Shown here: positions 1 to 9,803 of the stretch, in pieces
Numbering within the stretch: position 1 is the stretch's first letter
Layout of the letters: each line of letters begins with the position of its first letter
Assembly (NCBI RefSeq): GCF_002243345.2
Contig: NZ_CP022655.2
Coordinates: forward strand, 2,420,501-2,484,500
Length of the DNA: 64,000 bases
Origin: Paenibacillus sp. RUD330
GTDB taxonomy: Bacteria > Bacillota > Bacilli > Paenibacillales > Paenibacillaceae
Direction of reading: 5' to 3'
Made by a program: the position numbers and the translations under genes
The notes under the pieces: model-generated
Database searches by the model: none
What the model saw: only the letters and a program-made list of their open reading frames with translations
Told to the model about the DNA's origin: nothing

Positions 1-1
1 C

Positions 2-403
2 CGCACCTCGGACGAGACGTTCAAGGGCACGAAGGATTTCGTGGAGCAGGTGATCGAGAAGAAAGGCGTCATGGTGTTCGAATCCCCGGGATTCGTCACG
101 ACCCGCCTCATCTGCCTCTTCATCAACGAAGCGCTGCACATTCTGGAGGAAGGCACCGCGTCCGCGGAGGACATCGACAGCGCGATGCGCATCGGCTATT
201 CATTCCAGCACGGTCCGTTCGAGATGGCCGACCGGTTCGGGCTGGATTCCGTCCATGCCGCGCTCTCGTCGATGTTCCGGGAATACGGAGAGCTGAAATA
301 CCGGCCGTCCTTCATTCTCAAGAAAATGGTGCGCGCCGGCCAGCTCGGCGTCAAGAGCGGGACCGGATTTTTCAGCTACGACAAGGACGGTGACCGCGTA
401 TGA
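2..403 (+). CDS. 3-hydroxyacyl-CoA dehydrogenase, C-terminal part (5' end outside window)
   Basis: The frame is open from the window edge and ends in TGA at 401-403. The visible 133 residues match the C-terminal helical domain of 3-hydroxybutyryl/3-hydroxyacyl-CoA dehydrogenases. They show the family signature around PGFVTTRLICLFINEAL, the segment with SAMRIGYSFQHGPFEMADRFG, and a C-terminus with GVKSGTGFFSYD. The enzyme oxidises 3-hydroxyacyl-CoA with NAD; the Rossmann domain lies before the window. The next gene starts inside this stop codon (ATGA at 400-403), so it is probably translationally coupled to ackA, linking acyl-CoA and acetate metabolism. Whether the substrate is hydroxybutyryl-CoA or a longer chain cannot be told from this part. 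Confidence 0.85.
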   Translation, partial: RTSDETFKGTKDFVEQVIEKKGVMVFESPGFVTTRLICLFINEALHILEEGTASAEDIDSAMRIGYSFQHGPFEMADRFGLDSVHAALSSMFREYGELKYRPSFILKKMVRAGQLGVKSGTGFFSYDKDGDRV

Positions 404-1619
404 ACATTCTCGTCATCAATGCCGGCAGCTCCTCGCTGAAATACCAGCTCTACGACATGAGGGACGAATCCGTCCTGGCCAGCGGCCGCGTGGAGCGGAT
501 CGGCATGGATACCGCGATTCTGACGCATGAGCCTGCCGACAAGCCGGAAGTGCGCATCGTCGACGAGATTCTGGAGCATACGAGCGCGATCAAGCGCGTC
601 ATGGACATGCTTGTCCATCCGGAGCATGGAGTGCTCGGCTCCGTATCGGAGATCCATGCGGTCGGCCATCGGGTCGTGCATGGCGGGGAGTCGTTCAAGG
701 AATCCGCTATCGTGACGAGCGAGACGAAGCTGGAGATCCGCAAGCTGTTCGATCTTGCGCCGCTGCACAATCCGGCGCATATGATGGGCATCCTCGCCGT
801 CGAAGCGGTGCTGCCGGGCGTTCCCCAGGTCGTCGTGTTCGATACGGCCTTCCATCAGACGATGCCGCAGGAATCGTACCTGTACCCGATTCCGATGGTG
901 CTCTACCGCCGCCACGGCATCCGCCGTTACGGCTTCCACGGGACGAGCCATGCCTATGTCAGCGAGCGCGCGGCTGAAGTGCTCGGCCGTCCGCTGGAGG
1001 AGCTGAAGCTCGTCAGCTGCCATATCGGCAACGGCGCGAGCGCGACGGCCATCCTGAACGGCAAGTCGTTCGACACGAGCATGGGCATGACTCCGCTCGA
1101 AGGGCTCATGATGGGCACGCGCAGCGGCGATCTCGATCCGGCGATCGTGCCTTACACGATGAACAAGGAAGACCTCACGCTGACGGAGGTCAACTCCATG
1201 CTGAACAAGCACAGCGGGCTGCTGGCCATATCCGGCCTCAGCAGCGACATGAGGGAGATTACGGAAGCGATGTTCGATGGCGACAAGAACGCCCGTCTCG
1301 CTTTTGAAATGTATACTTACCGCGTACGCAAATACATCGGCGCTTACGCGGCCGCAATGAACGGCATCGACGTGCTTCTGTTCACCGCCGGAGTCGGGGA
1401 GAACTCCGTCGTCCTGCGGGAGCGGGTATGCGAGGGGCTGACGTTCCTCGGCATCGAGCTCGACCGCGAGCTCAACGCCCAGCGCAGCAAGGAAGCCCGG
1501 ATCATCTCCACGCCGGAATCCCGCGTGAAGGTGATGGTCGTGCCGACGAACGAAGAGCTGCTGATCGCACGCGATACGTTCAAGCTGGCCGCGCAGCAAC
1601 CGAAGGGAGAAACCGAAGC

Positions 1620-1623
<4 letters not shown>
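400..1623 (+). CDS. ackA: acetate kinase
   Basis: This 407-residue protein has the normal acetate kinase length. It converts acetate and ATP to acetyl phosphate and ADP, normally with Pta in overflow metabolism. The N-terminal nucleotide-binding signature NAGSSSLK is at residues 7-14. The catalytic Asp ([12 protein letters not shown]) is at about residue 148 and the catalytic Arg ([10 protein letters not shown]) at about residue 241. The C-terminal segment [13 protein letters not shown] is present. The ATG overlaps the stop of the upstream dehydrogenase, and the TGA (1621-1623) overlaps the asnS ATG, giving a tight three-gene run. A long minus-strand ORF over the same region is a shadow caused by high GC. 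Confidence 0.97.
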
Positions 1624-2918
<1,295 letters not shown>

Positions 2919-2997
2919 GACAGCCTTGCCCGCCATCGCCGCCGGATTGTCCGGCGGCTGTACGTAAGTTGCAGCGATCAGGAGGAAGGTGAGCCGC

Positions 2998-3678
2998 TTG
3001 AAGGAGAACAACCAGCATGAATACACGAGAGCATTGGCTTCCCTGATGGGAGAACGGGGAGTTTTCCTTCCCGCGCTCCTTCTTCGCAGCTATCGGGAGC
3101 TGGGCCTCAGCGACAGCGACATGATGCTGCTTCTGCAGCTGATGATGTTCCGCGATTCGCTGCGCCAGGATTTCCCGACGCCGGACGAGCTCGGCCGACT
3201 GACCGGCGCGACCGCCAAGTCGGTCCAGCAGCAGCTCGGCCGTCTGATCAAGGAAGGCTTCCTGACGATCAACGACGCTGTCGACGCCTCCAGCGGCATC
3301 CGCTACGAGCGGTACGACTGGCAGGGCTGGCTGGAGCGGGCGGCCGCTTGGGCGGCCGCCGAACGCCCTGAGCCCGCTTCGCCGGAGCCGGCTGCCCGCC
3401 AGACGGCTGCAATGGAGCTCAACTTGTTCTCGGTGTTCGAGCAGGAGTTCGGAAGGCCGCTGTCTCCGATGGAATGCGAGCGGATCAGCAGCTGGCTCGA
3501 TCTTGACCAGTACAGCGACGAGCTCATCCGCTTCGCGCTCAGGGAAGCGGTATTCGCAGGCAAGCTCCACTTTACGTATATCGACCGCATCCTTCTGGAA
3601 TGGTCCCGCAACCGGGTATCGACGCCGGAGGAAGCGAAGGTTCATTCCCGCAAGTTCCGCGGGACGTCGAAAAACTGA
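2998..3678 (+). CDS. dnaD: DnaD-type replication initiation protein
   Basis: About 226 residues. The N-terminal part (to about residue 100) is a winged-helix domain with the segment LGRLTGATAKSVQQQLGRL. An Ala/Pro-rich linker follows. The C-terminal DnaB_2/DDBH2 domain starts near FSVFEQEFGRPLSPMECERI and ends with the YxxxIxxxW motif (YIDRILLEW). DnaD loads primosome components with DnaB and DnaI at oriC and restart sites in Firmicutes. The start is uncertain. GGAGG at 2981-2985 is 12 nt before TTG 2998 and only 3 nt before GTG 2989, so TTG is preferred. The asnS-dnaD order matches Bacillus, although nth, which often follows there, lies 40 kb away. Confidence 0.88.
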   Translation: MKENNQHEYTRALASLMGERGVFLPALLLRSYRELGLSDSDMMLLLQLMMFRDSLRQDFPTPDELGRLTGATAKSVQQQLGRLIKEGFLTINDAVDASSGIRYERYDWQGWLERAAAWAAAERPEPASPEPAARQTAAMELNLFSVFEQEFGRPLSPMECERISSWLDLDQYSDELIRFALREAVFAGKLHFTYIDRILLEWSRNRVSTPEEAKVHSRKFRGTSKN

Positions 3679-3691
3679 CGGGATGAGGCGG

Positions 3692-3858
3692 GGCCGCTGA
3701 AAAACGGGCGGAGGGTGCGGACTCGTTCTGGAGAAGCGAACGCGGTCGCCTTTGTCACCGGATTTCAACCGTAAAAACGGCAAGAAATCTGAGAAATACG
3801 GGGACAACAGCGATCGGAAGAACGATCCGCGCACGCAGCGACACCTTTTTCAGTGGCC
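3692..3858 (+). repeat. intergenic element with terminal inverted repeats, long copy (copy A)
   Basis: It lies between dnaD and the DUF1450-like gene. The left end GGCCGCTGAAAAA (3692-3704) is complementary, with one mismatch, to the right end TTTTTCAGTGGCC (3846-3858). The interior has a stem-loop built on GATTTC/GAAATC with an inner CCGT-AAAA-ACGG hairpin (about 3761-3790). This stem is flanked by GCGGTCGCCTTTG and CAACAGCGATCGG, which recur at 26 kb. A shorter relative lies at 4120-4210. No ORF with coding character covers it. Confidence 0.7.
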
Positions 3859-3883
3859 TTGACGAGGCGAGGAGGATGGCCGG

Positions 3884-4105
3884 ATGAAAATCCGTTTTTG
3901 CCGGCGCAACCTGAAGAACGGGGCGAAGCCCGCCTACCGCAAGCTCAAGTCGGAGGCGGGAGCCAAGCTGGTCAAGGAAGACTGCCTCGGCAGCTGCAGG
4001 CTGTGCAGGGAAGCCTGCTTCGCCGTCGTCAAGGGGAAGACCTTATCGGCTTCCGGCCCCGCCAAGCTGCGGCGCAAGATCAAGAAGCGGTTGAATAAGC
4101 GATGA
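3884..4105 (+). CDS. DUF1450 (YuzB-like) small protein
   Basis: A 73-residue protein starting at ATG 3884 with GAGGAGG upstream (3868-3874). It resembles the DUF1450/YuzB family: an initial IRFCRRNL segment, then a cysteine pattern CLGSCRLCREACFAVV, then a basic C-terminal helix. Family members are short proteins of unknown function with a CxxxC-x2-C arrangement like thioredoxin-type ferredoxins. The very basic C-terminus (KLRRKIKKRLNKR) is unlike the acidic end usual in this family. It sits alone between two intergenic repeats. The assignment is by motif reading and the role is unknown. Confidence 0.65.
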   Translation: MKIRFCRRNLKNGAKPAYRKLKSEAGAKLVKEDCLGSCRLCREACFAVVKGKTLSASGPAKLRRKIKKRLNKR

Positions 4106-4119
4106 CTGTATGACGATGA

Positions 4120-4210
4120 GGCTGCTGAAAAACAAGCGATAGGCGCGGAATCGTTCTGGAGAAACGCCGGAAGAATGATTCGTGAACGCAGCGGCAGCTT
4201 TTCAGCCGCC
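4120..4210 (+). repeat. intergenic element with terminal inverted repeats, short copy (copy B)
   Basis: It is related to copy A (3692-3858). The left end is GGCTGCTGAAAAA (4120-4132) and the right end TTTTCAGCCGCC (4199-4210). Both halves match copy A (TCGTTCTGGAGAA on the left; CGGAAGAAYGATYCG and ACGCAGCG on the right), but the roughly 70-bp hairpin core is absent. It therefore looks like an internally deleted derivative, or copy A has gained the core. It ends just upstream of the ferritin ribosome site. Confidence 0.65.
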
Positions 4211-4235
4211 TCCATGAAGACAGGGGGATTCACAG

Positions 4236-4739
4236 GTGAACGATCAATTGGCGACCGCTCTCAACGAGCAGATGAATTTCGAATTCTATTCCGCGCATGT
4301 CTATCTGGCCATGGCGGCCTATTGCTCCGGAGACAGCCTGGAAGGCTTCTCCAACTTCTTCCTTGTCCAGGCGGAGGAGGAGAGGTTCCACGCGATGAAA
4401 ATGTACCGGTTCCTCAACGACCGCGGACGCCGCGCGACGCTGAAGGCGCTGCCGGAGCCGAAGAACGAATACGATTCCATGCTGGACGTATTCGAGCATG
4501 GCTACCGCCACGAGCAGCAGAATACGAAAAATTTCTACGAGCTCGCGGATCTCGCGCTTGATTCCAGAGAGCATGCGACGATCTACTTCCTCAAATGGTT
4601 CATCGACGAGCAGGTGGAGGAAGAAGCGCTGTTCGACGGCATCATCCAGAAGCTGAAGCGCATCGAGAGCGACAGCAACGCTTTCTATATGCTCGATGCG
4701 GAGTTTGCCGGCAGATCCTTCACGCCTCCGGCGGAGTAG
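4236..4739 (+). CDS. ftnA: ferritin
   Basis: A 167-residue non-haem bacterial ferritin, an iron-storage cage subunit that oxidises Fe(II) at a di-iron ferroxidase centre. Likely ligands are E16 (NEQMNFEFYSAHVYL), E49 and H52 (EEERFHAMK), E93 (HEQQNTKNFY), Q126 and E129 (DEQVEEE). All are present, so the centre looks active. The length fits the family. The start is GTG 4236 with AGGGGG at 4221-4226. A strong terminator follows (4752-4816). No Fur-like box was recognised upstream; copy B lies directly before the start. Confidence 0.93.
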   Translation: MNDQLATALNEQMNFEFYSAHVYLAMAAYCSGDSLEGFSNFFLVQAEEERFHAMKMYRFLNDRGRRATLKALPEPKNEYDSMLDVFEHGYRHEQQNTKNFYELADLALDSREHATIYFLKWFIDEQVEEEALFDGIIQKLKRIESDSNAFYMLDAEFAGRSFTPPAE

Positions 4740-4751
4740 CATAGCCTTTTC

Positions 4752-4816
4752 AAGCACCTCTTATCGCGTCATTGGACAACATGCCGTTCCAATGATTGCG
4801 AAAGGGGTGCTTTTTT
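4752..4816 (+). terminator. Rho-independent terminator after ferritin
   Basis: AAGCACC pairs with GGTGCTT, extended by TCGC/GCGA and an inner TTGGA/TCCAA hairpin, followed by a run of six T. Confidence 0.85.
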
Positions 4817-5014
4817 GGTATCCGCTCCCATTCCAGTTCGATCGCGATGCTCCGCTCTCTGCAGGAACCGATAGGCGCAGGATTTCGGTTCATGGATATA
4901 AAACAAAACAGGCCGGGACCTTTTCGGTCCGGCTTGATTGGCTTGTGGAAGGAAGTAGGAAACATAAGCAGAATTCTGGACGTATAGGTCTCATCTAGGA
5001 AAGGAGAGAAAGGG

Positions 5015-5503
5015 ATGCCGATTTATTTCAAAGACAACTTTTTCAATTCGGGACCGACGGAAATCATGGACGAGGATGGAAATGTCATCGGCCATGTCGA
5101 TCTCCGCAGCATGTTCGGAGCCTCGCTGGAGGTATTCGATTCGGAGGGAGCGGCCTTGTTCCAGGGCAGGTTCCCCCTGTTCTCCCGAAGATGGTCTGTG
5201 CTTGGACAGGGCGGGAGGGAAGCGGGGGAGCTCAGGCAGCGGCTGGCATTCCTGTCCAGAAGATTCGAATATGACAGCTTTGGCCGAGGTGTTTTTGAAA
5301 TCGCCTCTCCCGCCTTTTCCGACGACTACGAGATTACGGATGAAGCGGGAAACATGGCGGCCGGCTTCCGCAAAGTAAGCGGCTGGGTGCTTCCGTCCGC
5401 CTACCGGCTGGAAACCTACACAAGCTCTGTCGGCGAAATGGAATGGGTGTGCGTCATCCTGGGCATGAACGCGATCCAGAAGGCGGCCCGTTCGTCGAAC
5501 TGA
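5015..5503 (+). CDS. LURP-one-related/tubby-C-like hypothetical protein
   Basis: A 162-residue soluble protein with no signal peptide. It is rich in short beta strands: ITDEAGNMAAGFRKVSGW and IMDEDGNVIGHVDLRS are typical 'domain repeats then G-x-V/I' strands. This pattern resembles LURP-one-related/YxjI-like beta-barrel proteins, in which a phrase such as 'D-x-x-G-x-x-x-G' recurs. The start ATG 5015 follows AAAGGAGAG (4999-5007). It is monocistronic, with an upstream 200-bp gap containing a GCCGGGACC/GGTCCGGC hairpin (about 4911-4935). Function is unknown and the family suggestion is tentative. Confidence 0.5.
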   Translation: MPIYFKDNFFNSGPTEIMDEDGNVIGHVDLRSMFGASLEVFDSEGAALFQGRFPLFSRRWSVLGQGGREAGELRQRLAFLSRRFEYDSFGRGVFEIASPAFSDDYEITDEAGNMAAGFRKVSGWVLPSAYRLETYTSSVGEMEWVCVILGMNAIQKAARSSN

Positions 5504-5566
5504 TGCTCATCTGCGGGGACTCCGATCAAGCTCCACTTCTTCAATGGTCGGCACCTCCGTATTGGG

Positions 5567-6493
5567 CTAGCGGCGGGTATCGGCAGGCAGGGAAGCGGCC
5601 GCCGTTACGGTCCGCGAATATTCCGACGGCGGCATTCCGGTCGCTTTCTTGAAATCCCGGGAAAAGTAATGAAGGCTGGAATAGCCGAGCCGGTCGGCGA
5701 TTTCCGTATACGTATGGCGCTGCTCCCGGATGAGCGTCTTGGCTTCCTCGATCTTCATCTCCTTGAACGCATCCATGACGCCCATTCCGGTCTGGGACAA
5801 AAAGATTTCCTTCAGCCGGCTCCGCCCCAAGTGGACCGCCCGGCATAGATCGTCCAGCGCCAGAGGCTCGGACAGCCGCTGCCTCATGATCTCGCGCACC
5901 CGGCGCACCGTATCCTGCTCCAGCCGGGCGGCCTTCGCCGGGACGCTGCGGCGCTGCTCGGCCAGCTCGCCCAGAGCTTCGGAGCGGGCGCTGCGGATCT
6001 GCCCGATCAGCAGCAGCTCCAGCAGCAGGCGGAATGCCTGCTGACTCGCCGCCGGCGCCTGCGGGTCGCGGCGCAGCTCATGGCTGCCGGGTGTATGGTA
6101 GGGCGGAAGGAAGCTGGCGAATCCCTCCTGCAGCAGCAGGGCGAGCCAGCTTCTTTCGCGTTCGCCGGGGTACGATACCCGGTTTTCAAGTTGGTGCATG
6201 AGCGGGCTCGAACAGCCGAAAGCGATGACGATGAGATTGGGCGGCCGATGTCCGGCATCCACGCGCACGGTGTGGAATTCCCCCGGCTTGTGGAAGATGA
6301 GCTGGCCTTGCTTCAGCGTCAGCAGCCGGTCGTCCGCCCGAACCTCGACCTCCCCCTTGTCTACGTAGAGAAGCTCCCAGAAGTCATGCGATTCCCCTTC
6401 GAACAGGAAGCCCGTCGGATATTCGAAATAATGAAAGGAGATCAGGCTCTCCACCTGTACGGGCGTCTCCAAAATCAAGCGGCTGAACGGCAT
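5567..6493 (-). CDS. AraC family transcriptional regulator
   Basis: 308 residues from the ATG at 6493, chosen because GAGGAG lies 8 nt upstream; the frame is open further 5' without a ribosome site. The N-terminal half is a cupin-like ligand domain (HDFWELLYVDKGEVEVRAD, then GQLIFHKPGEFHTVRV). The C-terminal 100 residues carry two helix-turn-helix motifs (CRAVHLGRSRLKEIFLSQTG and YTEIADRLGYSSLHYFSR). It is divergent from the isomerase/oxidoreductase pair at 6649-8531, so it is probably their sugar-responsive activator. That pair has a TATAAT at 6599-6604 but no good -35, as expected for an activated promoter. Confidence 0.88.
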   Translation of the reverse strand: MPFSRLILETPVQVESLISFHYFEYPTGFLFEGESHDFWELLYVDKGEVEVRADDRLLTLKQGQLIFHKPGEFHTVRVDAGHRPPNLIVIAFGCSSPLMHQLENRVSYPGERERSWLALLLQEGFASFLPPYHTPGSHELRRDPQAPAASQQAFRLLLELLLIGQIRSARSEALGELAEQRRSVPAKAARLEQDTVRRVREIMRQRLSEPLALDDLCRAVHLGRSRLKEIFLSQTGMGVMDAFKEMKIEEAKTLIREQRHTYTEIADRLGYSSLHYFSRDFKKATGMPPSEYSRTVTAAASLPADTRR

Positions 6494-6648
6494 GGATGCA
6501 TCTCCTCGCGGCCTAGATATACGATAGGCTTCCATTTTACCATGGTTGAGTGCAAATTTAACGGCTGATGTCATAAATCCATCCGGCTGGGAGATTGATA
6601 TAATCGCAGCAAGGAAGCGGATACACATTCCGAAGGGAGCTGCATGAC

Positions 6649-7500
6649 ATGAAAAAGGGAATCAATGCCTGGTCGTTCCCGGCGGGAACGGGCATCGGGG
6701 AAAGCATGGACCTGGCGCTTGCCGCCGGCTTCGAAGGCATCGAGCTTGCGCTGGAGGAGAATGGACCTCTGAGCCTGGAAAGCACGGACCGGGATATCAT
6801 CGGGATCCGCAAGCTGGCGGAGGATAAAGGCATCGAGCTGGCCAGCCTCGCGAGCGGCTTGTACTGGAATTACCCGATCACGAGCTCGGATGCAGCCATC
6901 CGCAGCAAGTCGTCCGACATCGTCAAGCGGCAGCTGGAATGCGCCGCGCTGCTCGGCGTGGACACGATACTCGTCGTGCCCGGCGCAGTCGGAGTCGACT
7001 TCATTCCGGACGCGGAGGCCGTCCCTTACGACGCCGCCTACGACCGCGCGCTGGAGGGCCTCTCGAGGCTCGCCAAGGACGCCGAGGCGGCCAGGGTGGC
7101 GATCGGCATCGAGAACGTCTGGAACAAGTTCCTGCTGTCTCCGCTGGAGCTGAGAGGATTCATCGACGAGATCGGCTCCGATTACGTCGGCTCCTATTTC
7201 GACGTCGGCAACGTCGTGCACTCCGGCTATCCGGAGCATTGGATCCCGATTCTCGGCAGCCGGATCAAGAAAGTCCACTTCAAGGACTATCGCAGGCAGG
7301 CGGGCGGCTTGCACGGCTTCGTCGACCTGCTGGCCGGCGACGTCGACTACCCGGCCGTGGTCGGCGCGCTGCGCGCCATCGGCTACGACAGCTATGTAAC
7401 GGCGGAAATGATTCCTCCTTACGCCCATCACGGCAGCCAGATCATCTTCAATACTTCGGCGGCTATGGACGCCATTCTCGGAAGGAGCGGGCGCGCATGA
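6649..7500 (+). CDS. TIM-barrel sugar phosphate isomerase/epimerase family protein
   Basis: A 283-residue member of the AP-endonuclease-2/xylose-isomerase-like TIM barrel superfamily. Visible motifs include KKGINAWSFPAG at the start, GIENVWNKFLLSP with a metal-binding Glu, SYFDVGNVVHSGYPEHW (Asp and His ligands) and KKVHFKDYRR. A conserved TAEMIPP supplies the last Glu. Members epimerise or isomerise keto-sugars or inositol derivatives; the substrate here is unknown. The stop overlaps the ATG of the Gfo/Idh/MocA gene (7497-7500), so the two products probably act in one catabolic route controlled by the divergent AraC protein. Confidence 0.85.
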   Translation: MKKGINAWSFPAGTGIGESMDLALAAGFEGIELALEENGPLSLESTDRDIIGIRKLAEDKGIELASLASGLYWNYPITSSDAAIRSKSSDIVKRQLECAALLGVDTILVVPGAVGVDFIPDAEAVPYDAAYDRALEGLSRLAKDAEAARVAIGIENVWNKFLLSPLELRGFIDEIGSDYVGSYFDVGNVVHSGYPEHWIPILGSRIKKVHFKDYRRQAGGLHGFVDLLAGDVDYPAVVGALRAIGYDSYVTAEMIPPYAHHGSQIIFNTSAAMDAILGRSGRA

Positions 7501-8531
7501 TCAGAATCGGCATCATCGGACTTGGATTCATGGGAAGGGCGCATCTGGAAAACTACGTCCGGCTGGCCAAGGAGGGCGTTGCCGTGCAGGTGACGGCGAT
7601 CTGCGACGCGGATCCGGCCAAGCTTCGCGGCGAAGGCGGCGGAGGCAACCTGGATGCGGGCACTTCACCGCTCGACCTGTCCTCCTTCTCCCTTTATACG
7701 TCGCTTCAGGAAATGCTGGACAAGGAGCAGCTGGACGCCGTCGATATTACGCTGCCGACGCATCTGCATCGCAGCGTGACGGTCAAGTGCCTGGAAGCGG
7801 GCCTGCATGTGCTGTGCGAGAAGCCGATGGCGTCGAACGAGGCGGAATGCCTCGAGATGCTCCAAGCTTCCGAGAGAACGGGAAAATCGCTGATGATCGG
7901 GCAATGCCTGCGTTTCTGGCCAGCTTATGTATACTTGCGGGATCTGATTGCCGGCGGAACGTACGGCAAGCCGACGTATGCGTACTTCTACCGCGGCGGC
8001 GGCACGCCGGACTGGGGCCCTTGGGTGCTGCAAAAGGATAAGGGAGGCGGCGCCCTGCTCGATATGCATGTGCATGACACGGATGTCGTCAATTGGCTGT
8101 TCGGCATGCCGGAGGCGGTATCGACGCAGGCTGTCAACGTCATTCCGGGCAGCGGCTACGACATCGTGTCCACCCATTACCGGTATGGCGGCAGCGAGGT
8201 CGTCCATTCGCAGGTCGACTGGACACTGAACGGCGACTTCGGGTTCGAGATGGGCTTCCGGGTCAACTTCGAGCGGGGCAACGTCCAGTTCAGCGGCGGC
8301 GCCGTGAAGGTGAATCCGAATGATGCGCCTGGCTTCGAGGCGGATCTGGCGGAGGATCAAGGCTATTACTACGAGCTGAAATACTTCGTGGAGAAGCTGC
8401 TGGCCGGGGAACCGATCGAGGAAGCCCATCCGGCGAGCACGTTGTCTACGATCGCCATCGTGGAGGCGGAGCTTGCTTCCGCCGACAAGCGGGGCGAGTG
8501 GGTGAGCCTGGCAGGAGCGGCGGTTAGATAA
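7497..8531 (+). CDS. Gfo/Idh/MocA family NAD(P)-dependent oxidoreductase
   Basis: 344 residues. The N-terminal Rossmann fold starts IRIGIIGLGFMGRAHLENY. The catalytic EKPMASN motif is at about residue 108. The C-terminal domain contains GGALLDMHVHDTDVVNWLFG, with the typical His of the active site. Members oxidise or reduce polyols, sugars or inositols. The start overlaps the stop of the upstream TIM-barrel gene by 4 bp. An in-frame extension upstream would run inside that gene and is rejected. A hairpin terminator follows at 8564-8586. Confidence 0.9.
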   Translation: MIRIGIIGLGFMGRAHLENYVRLAKEGVAVQVTAICDADPAKLRGEGGGGNLDAGTSPLDLSSFSLYTSLQEMLDKEQLDAVDITLPTHLHRSVTVKCLEAGLHVLCEKPMASNEAECLEMLQASERTGKSLMIGQCLRFWPAYVYLRDLIAGGTYGKPTYAYFYRGGGTPDWGPWVLQKDKGGGALLDMHVHDTDVVNWLFGMPEAVSTQAVNVIPGSGYDIVSTHYRYGGSEVVHSQVDWTLNGDFGFEMGFRVNFERGNVQFSGGAVKVNPNDAPGFEADLAEDQGYYYELKYFVEKLLAGEPIEEAHPASTLSTIAIVEAELASADKRGEWVSLAGAAVR

Positions 8532-8563
8532 GAGCTTAGCGGAAGCTCCGCTAGGGAATCAGG

Positions 8564-8586
8564 AGGCTGCCTTAGGGCAGCCTTTT
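8564..8586 (+). terminator. terminator after the Gfo/Idh/MocA gene
   Basis: AGGCTGCC-TTA-GGGCAGCCTTTT forms a short GC hairpin with a T run. A second stem-loop, TAGCGGA/TCCGCTA, lies just before it (8537-8553). Confidence 0.8.
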
Positions 8587-8747
8587 GGTCATGGAACGGG
8601 TTTTAAGCCATCCTCTTGCTTGTTGGTTAGGGAGTAGTGTTGTGGAGCCATATTTACCTGTTAGAGTCCGAACATATTACCGTGAGACGGAATAAATGTT
8701 CCCTTCAAACTGCGGATCAGCCAAATCAAAAGCATTGATAAAAATCA

Positions 8748-8793
8748 TTGATATTCATATTGATATCTGTTATATAATAAATATAACAGATAT
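8748..8793 (+). promoter_or_regulatory. promoter overlapped by a 12-bp inverted repeat, upstream of the CPBP protease gene
   Basis: TTGATA (8748-8753) is followed 17-19 nt later by overlapping TATATA/TATAAT (8771-8778). The -10 lies inside a perfect inverted repeat: ATATCTGTTATA (8763-8774) and TATAACAGATAT (8782-8793), with a 7-nt spacer. This geometry suggests a repressor operator that blocks RNA polymerase. The regulator is not identified in the window. Confidence 0.65.
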
Positions 8794-8816
8794 TACACAT
8801 TTGAGGCGGTGCACGT

Positions 8817-9803
8817 TTGTTACCATTCTTTTATCGTAAGTATAGGTTATTGATTTGGCTTGCACTGTTTATCCTGTTCGAAACAGGTGCGGTTTCCAAG
8901 TCCTATCATGCAGATGCCTGGGAAGTGTGGTTAAATGCGGTTTTGGGTATTTTATGTCTATTTATTTTTCTTACACTTGCTTTACGTAAAGGGATTAAAA
9001 CACAGCAGGAAGTTCATCGTTTGCAGGAGAATACGAATACGCATAAAAAACAAGGGCGACTGGTACTGCTATTTACCATTCTTGGCGGTGTGGCGGCGAC
9101 GGCTTTATTGCCCTATTTGATGCCTGTTATCCAGGATAGTTTTAGCGGATTACCTCTCCCTTTGGCAGACAAGGCCATCATTACTGTTATTCAAGTTACT
9201 CTGATGACTTTAGTGACTTGTGCATTGGGATTAAACTTAGCTTCCAAAGTCGGCCTAGGTGCGCCATTGTTGCATTATTGGCTATACGGCGGGAAGAAAG
9301 TCACAATTTCATTTCGATGGCTTGGTATTGGAGGGCTAGGTGCTTTGGCGGGTACTGCAGTGATTGCAGGAATGGAGAAGATGGTTTTTCAACCGCGTTT
9401 TCCAGCACTGACTTCCAGCCCGCCCGTAGCTTTGTGGAAAGGTGCTCTTACTTTTCTGTATGGAGGAATCGTAGAGGAAGTCCTTCTCCGTTTATTCGTA
9501 ATGTCACTGATGGTCTGGTTATTTACTCTAGTTAGGAGAACACGTTCAAATATACCGACCTATTATTTTGTTTGTTCTATCGTATTGTCGGCTGTACTTT
9601 TCGGATTAGGTCATCTTCCAGCAACTATGAGTATGTTTGGTGAGATTACTCCTTTGCTTGTTGTTCGGGCGATCCTCAATAACGGTCTGCTGGGAATTTG
9701 GTTCGGATATCTCTTTTGGAAAAAGGGACTGGAATATGCAATCGTATCTCATATGTTTGCAGATGCTTTTCTACATGTTTTGGCTTCTTGGATATTATTA
9801 TAA
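8817..9803 (+). CDS. CPBP family intramembrane metalloprotease
   Basis: A 328-residue membrane protein with about eight hydrophobic segments. The CPBP (CAAX protease and bacteriocin-processing, Abi) motifs are present: EEVLLR at about residue 222, FGLGHLP at about residue 262, and HMFADAFLH near the C-terminus. Such proteins cleave within membranes and are linked to prenyl-protein processing, bacteriocin maturation or immunity. The start is TTG 8817, 7 nt after GAGGCGG (8803-8809). The gene is visibly AT-richer and uses A/T-ending codons unlike its neighbours, pointing to recent acquisition. It is monocistronic with its own operator-like promoter; the substrate is unknown. Confidence 0.85.
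   Translation: MLPFFYRKYRLLIWLALFILFETGAVSKSYHADAWEVWLNAVLGILCLFIFLTLALRKGIKTQQEVHRLQENTNTHKKQGRLVLLFTILGGVAATALLPYLMPVIQDSFSGLPLPLADKAIITVIQVTLMTLVTCALGLNLASKVGLGAPLLHYWLYGGKKVTISFRWLGIGGLGALAGTAVIAGMEKMVFQPRFPALTSSPPVALWKGALTFLYGGIVEEVLLRLFVMSLMVWLFTLVRRTRSNIPTYYFVCSIVLSAVLFGLGHLPATMSMFGEITPLLVVRAILNNGLLGIWFGYLFWKKGLEYAIVSHMFADAFLHVLASWILL

Noticed and set aside
376-1599. Long minus-strand ORF (407 residues) opposite ackA
   Set aside because: It is the shadow of a highly conserved acetate kinase; its product is rich in His and Arg and has no domain.
1428-1619. Longer N-terminus for AsnS
   Set aside because: It would overlap ackA by nearly 200 bp; the ATG at 1620 fits the family length and the coupled stop.
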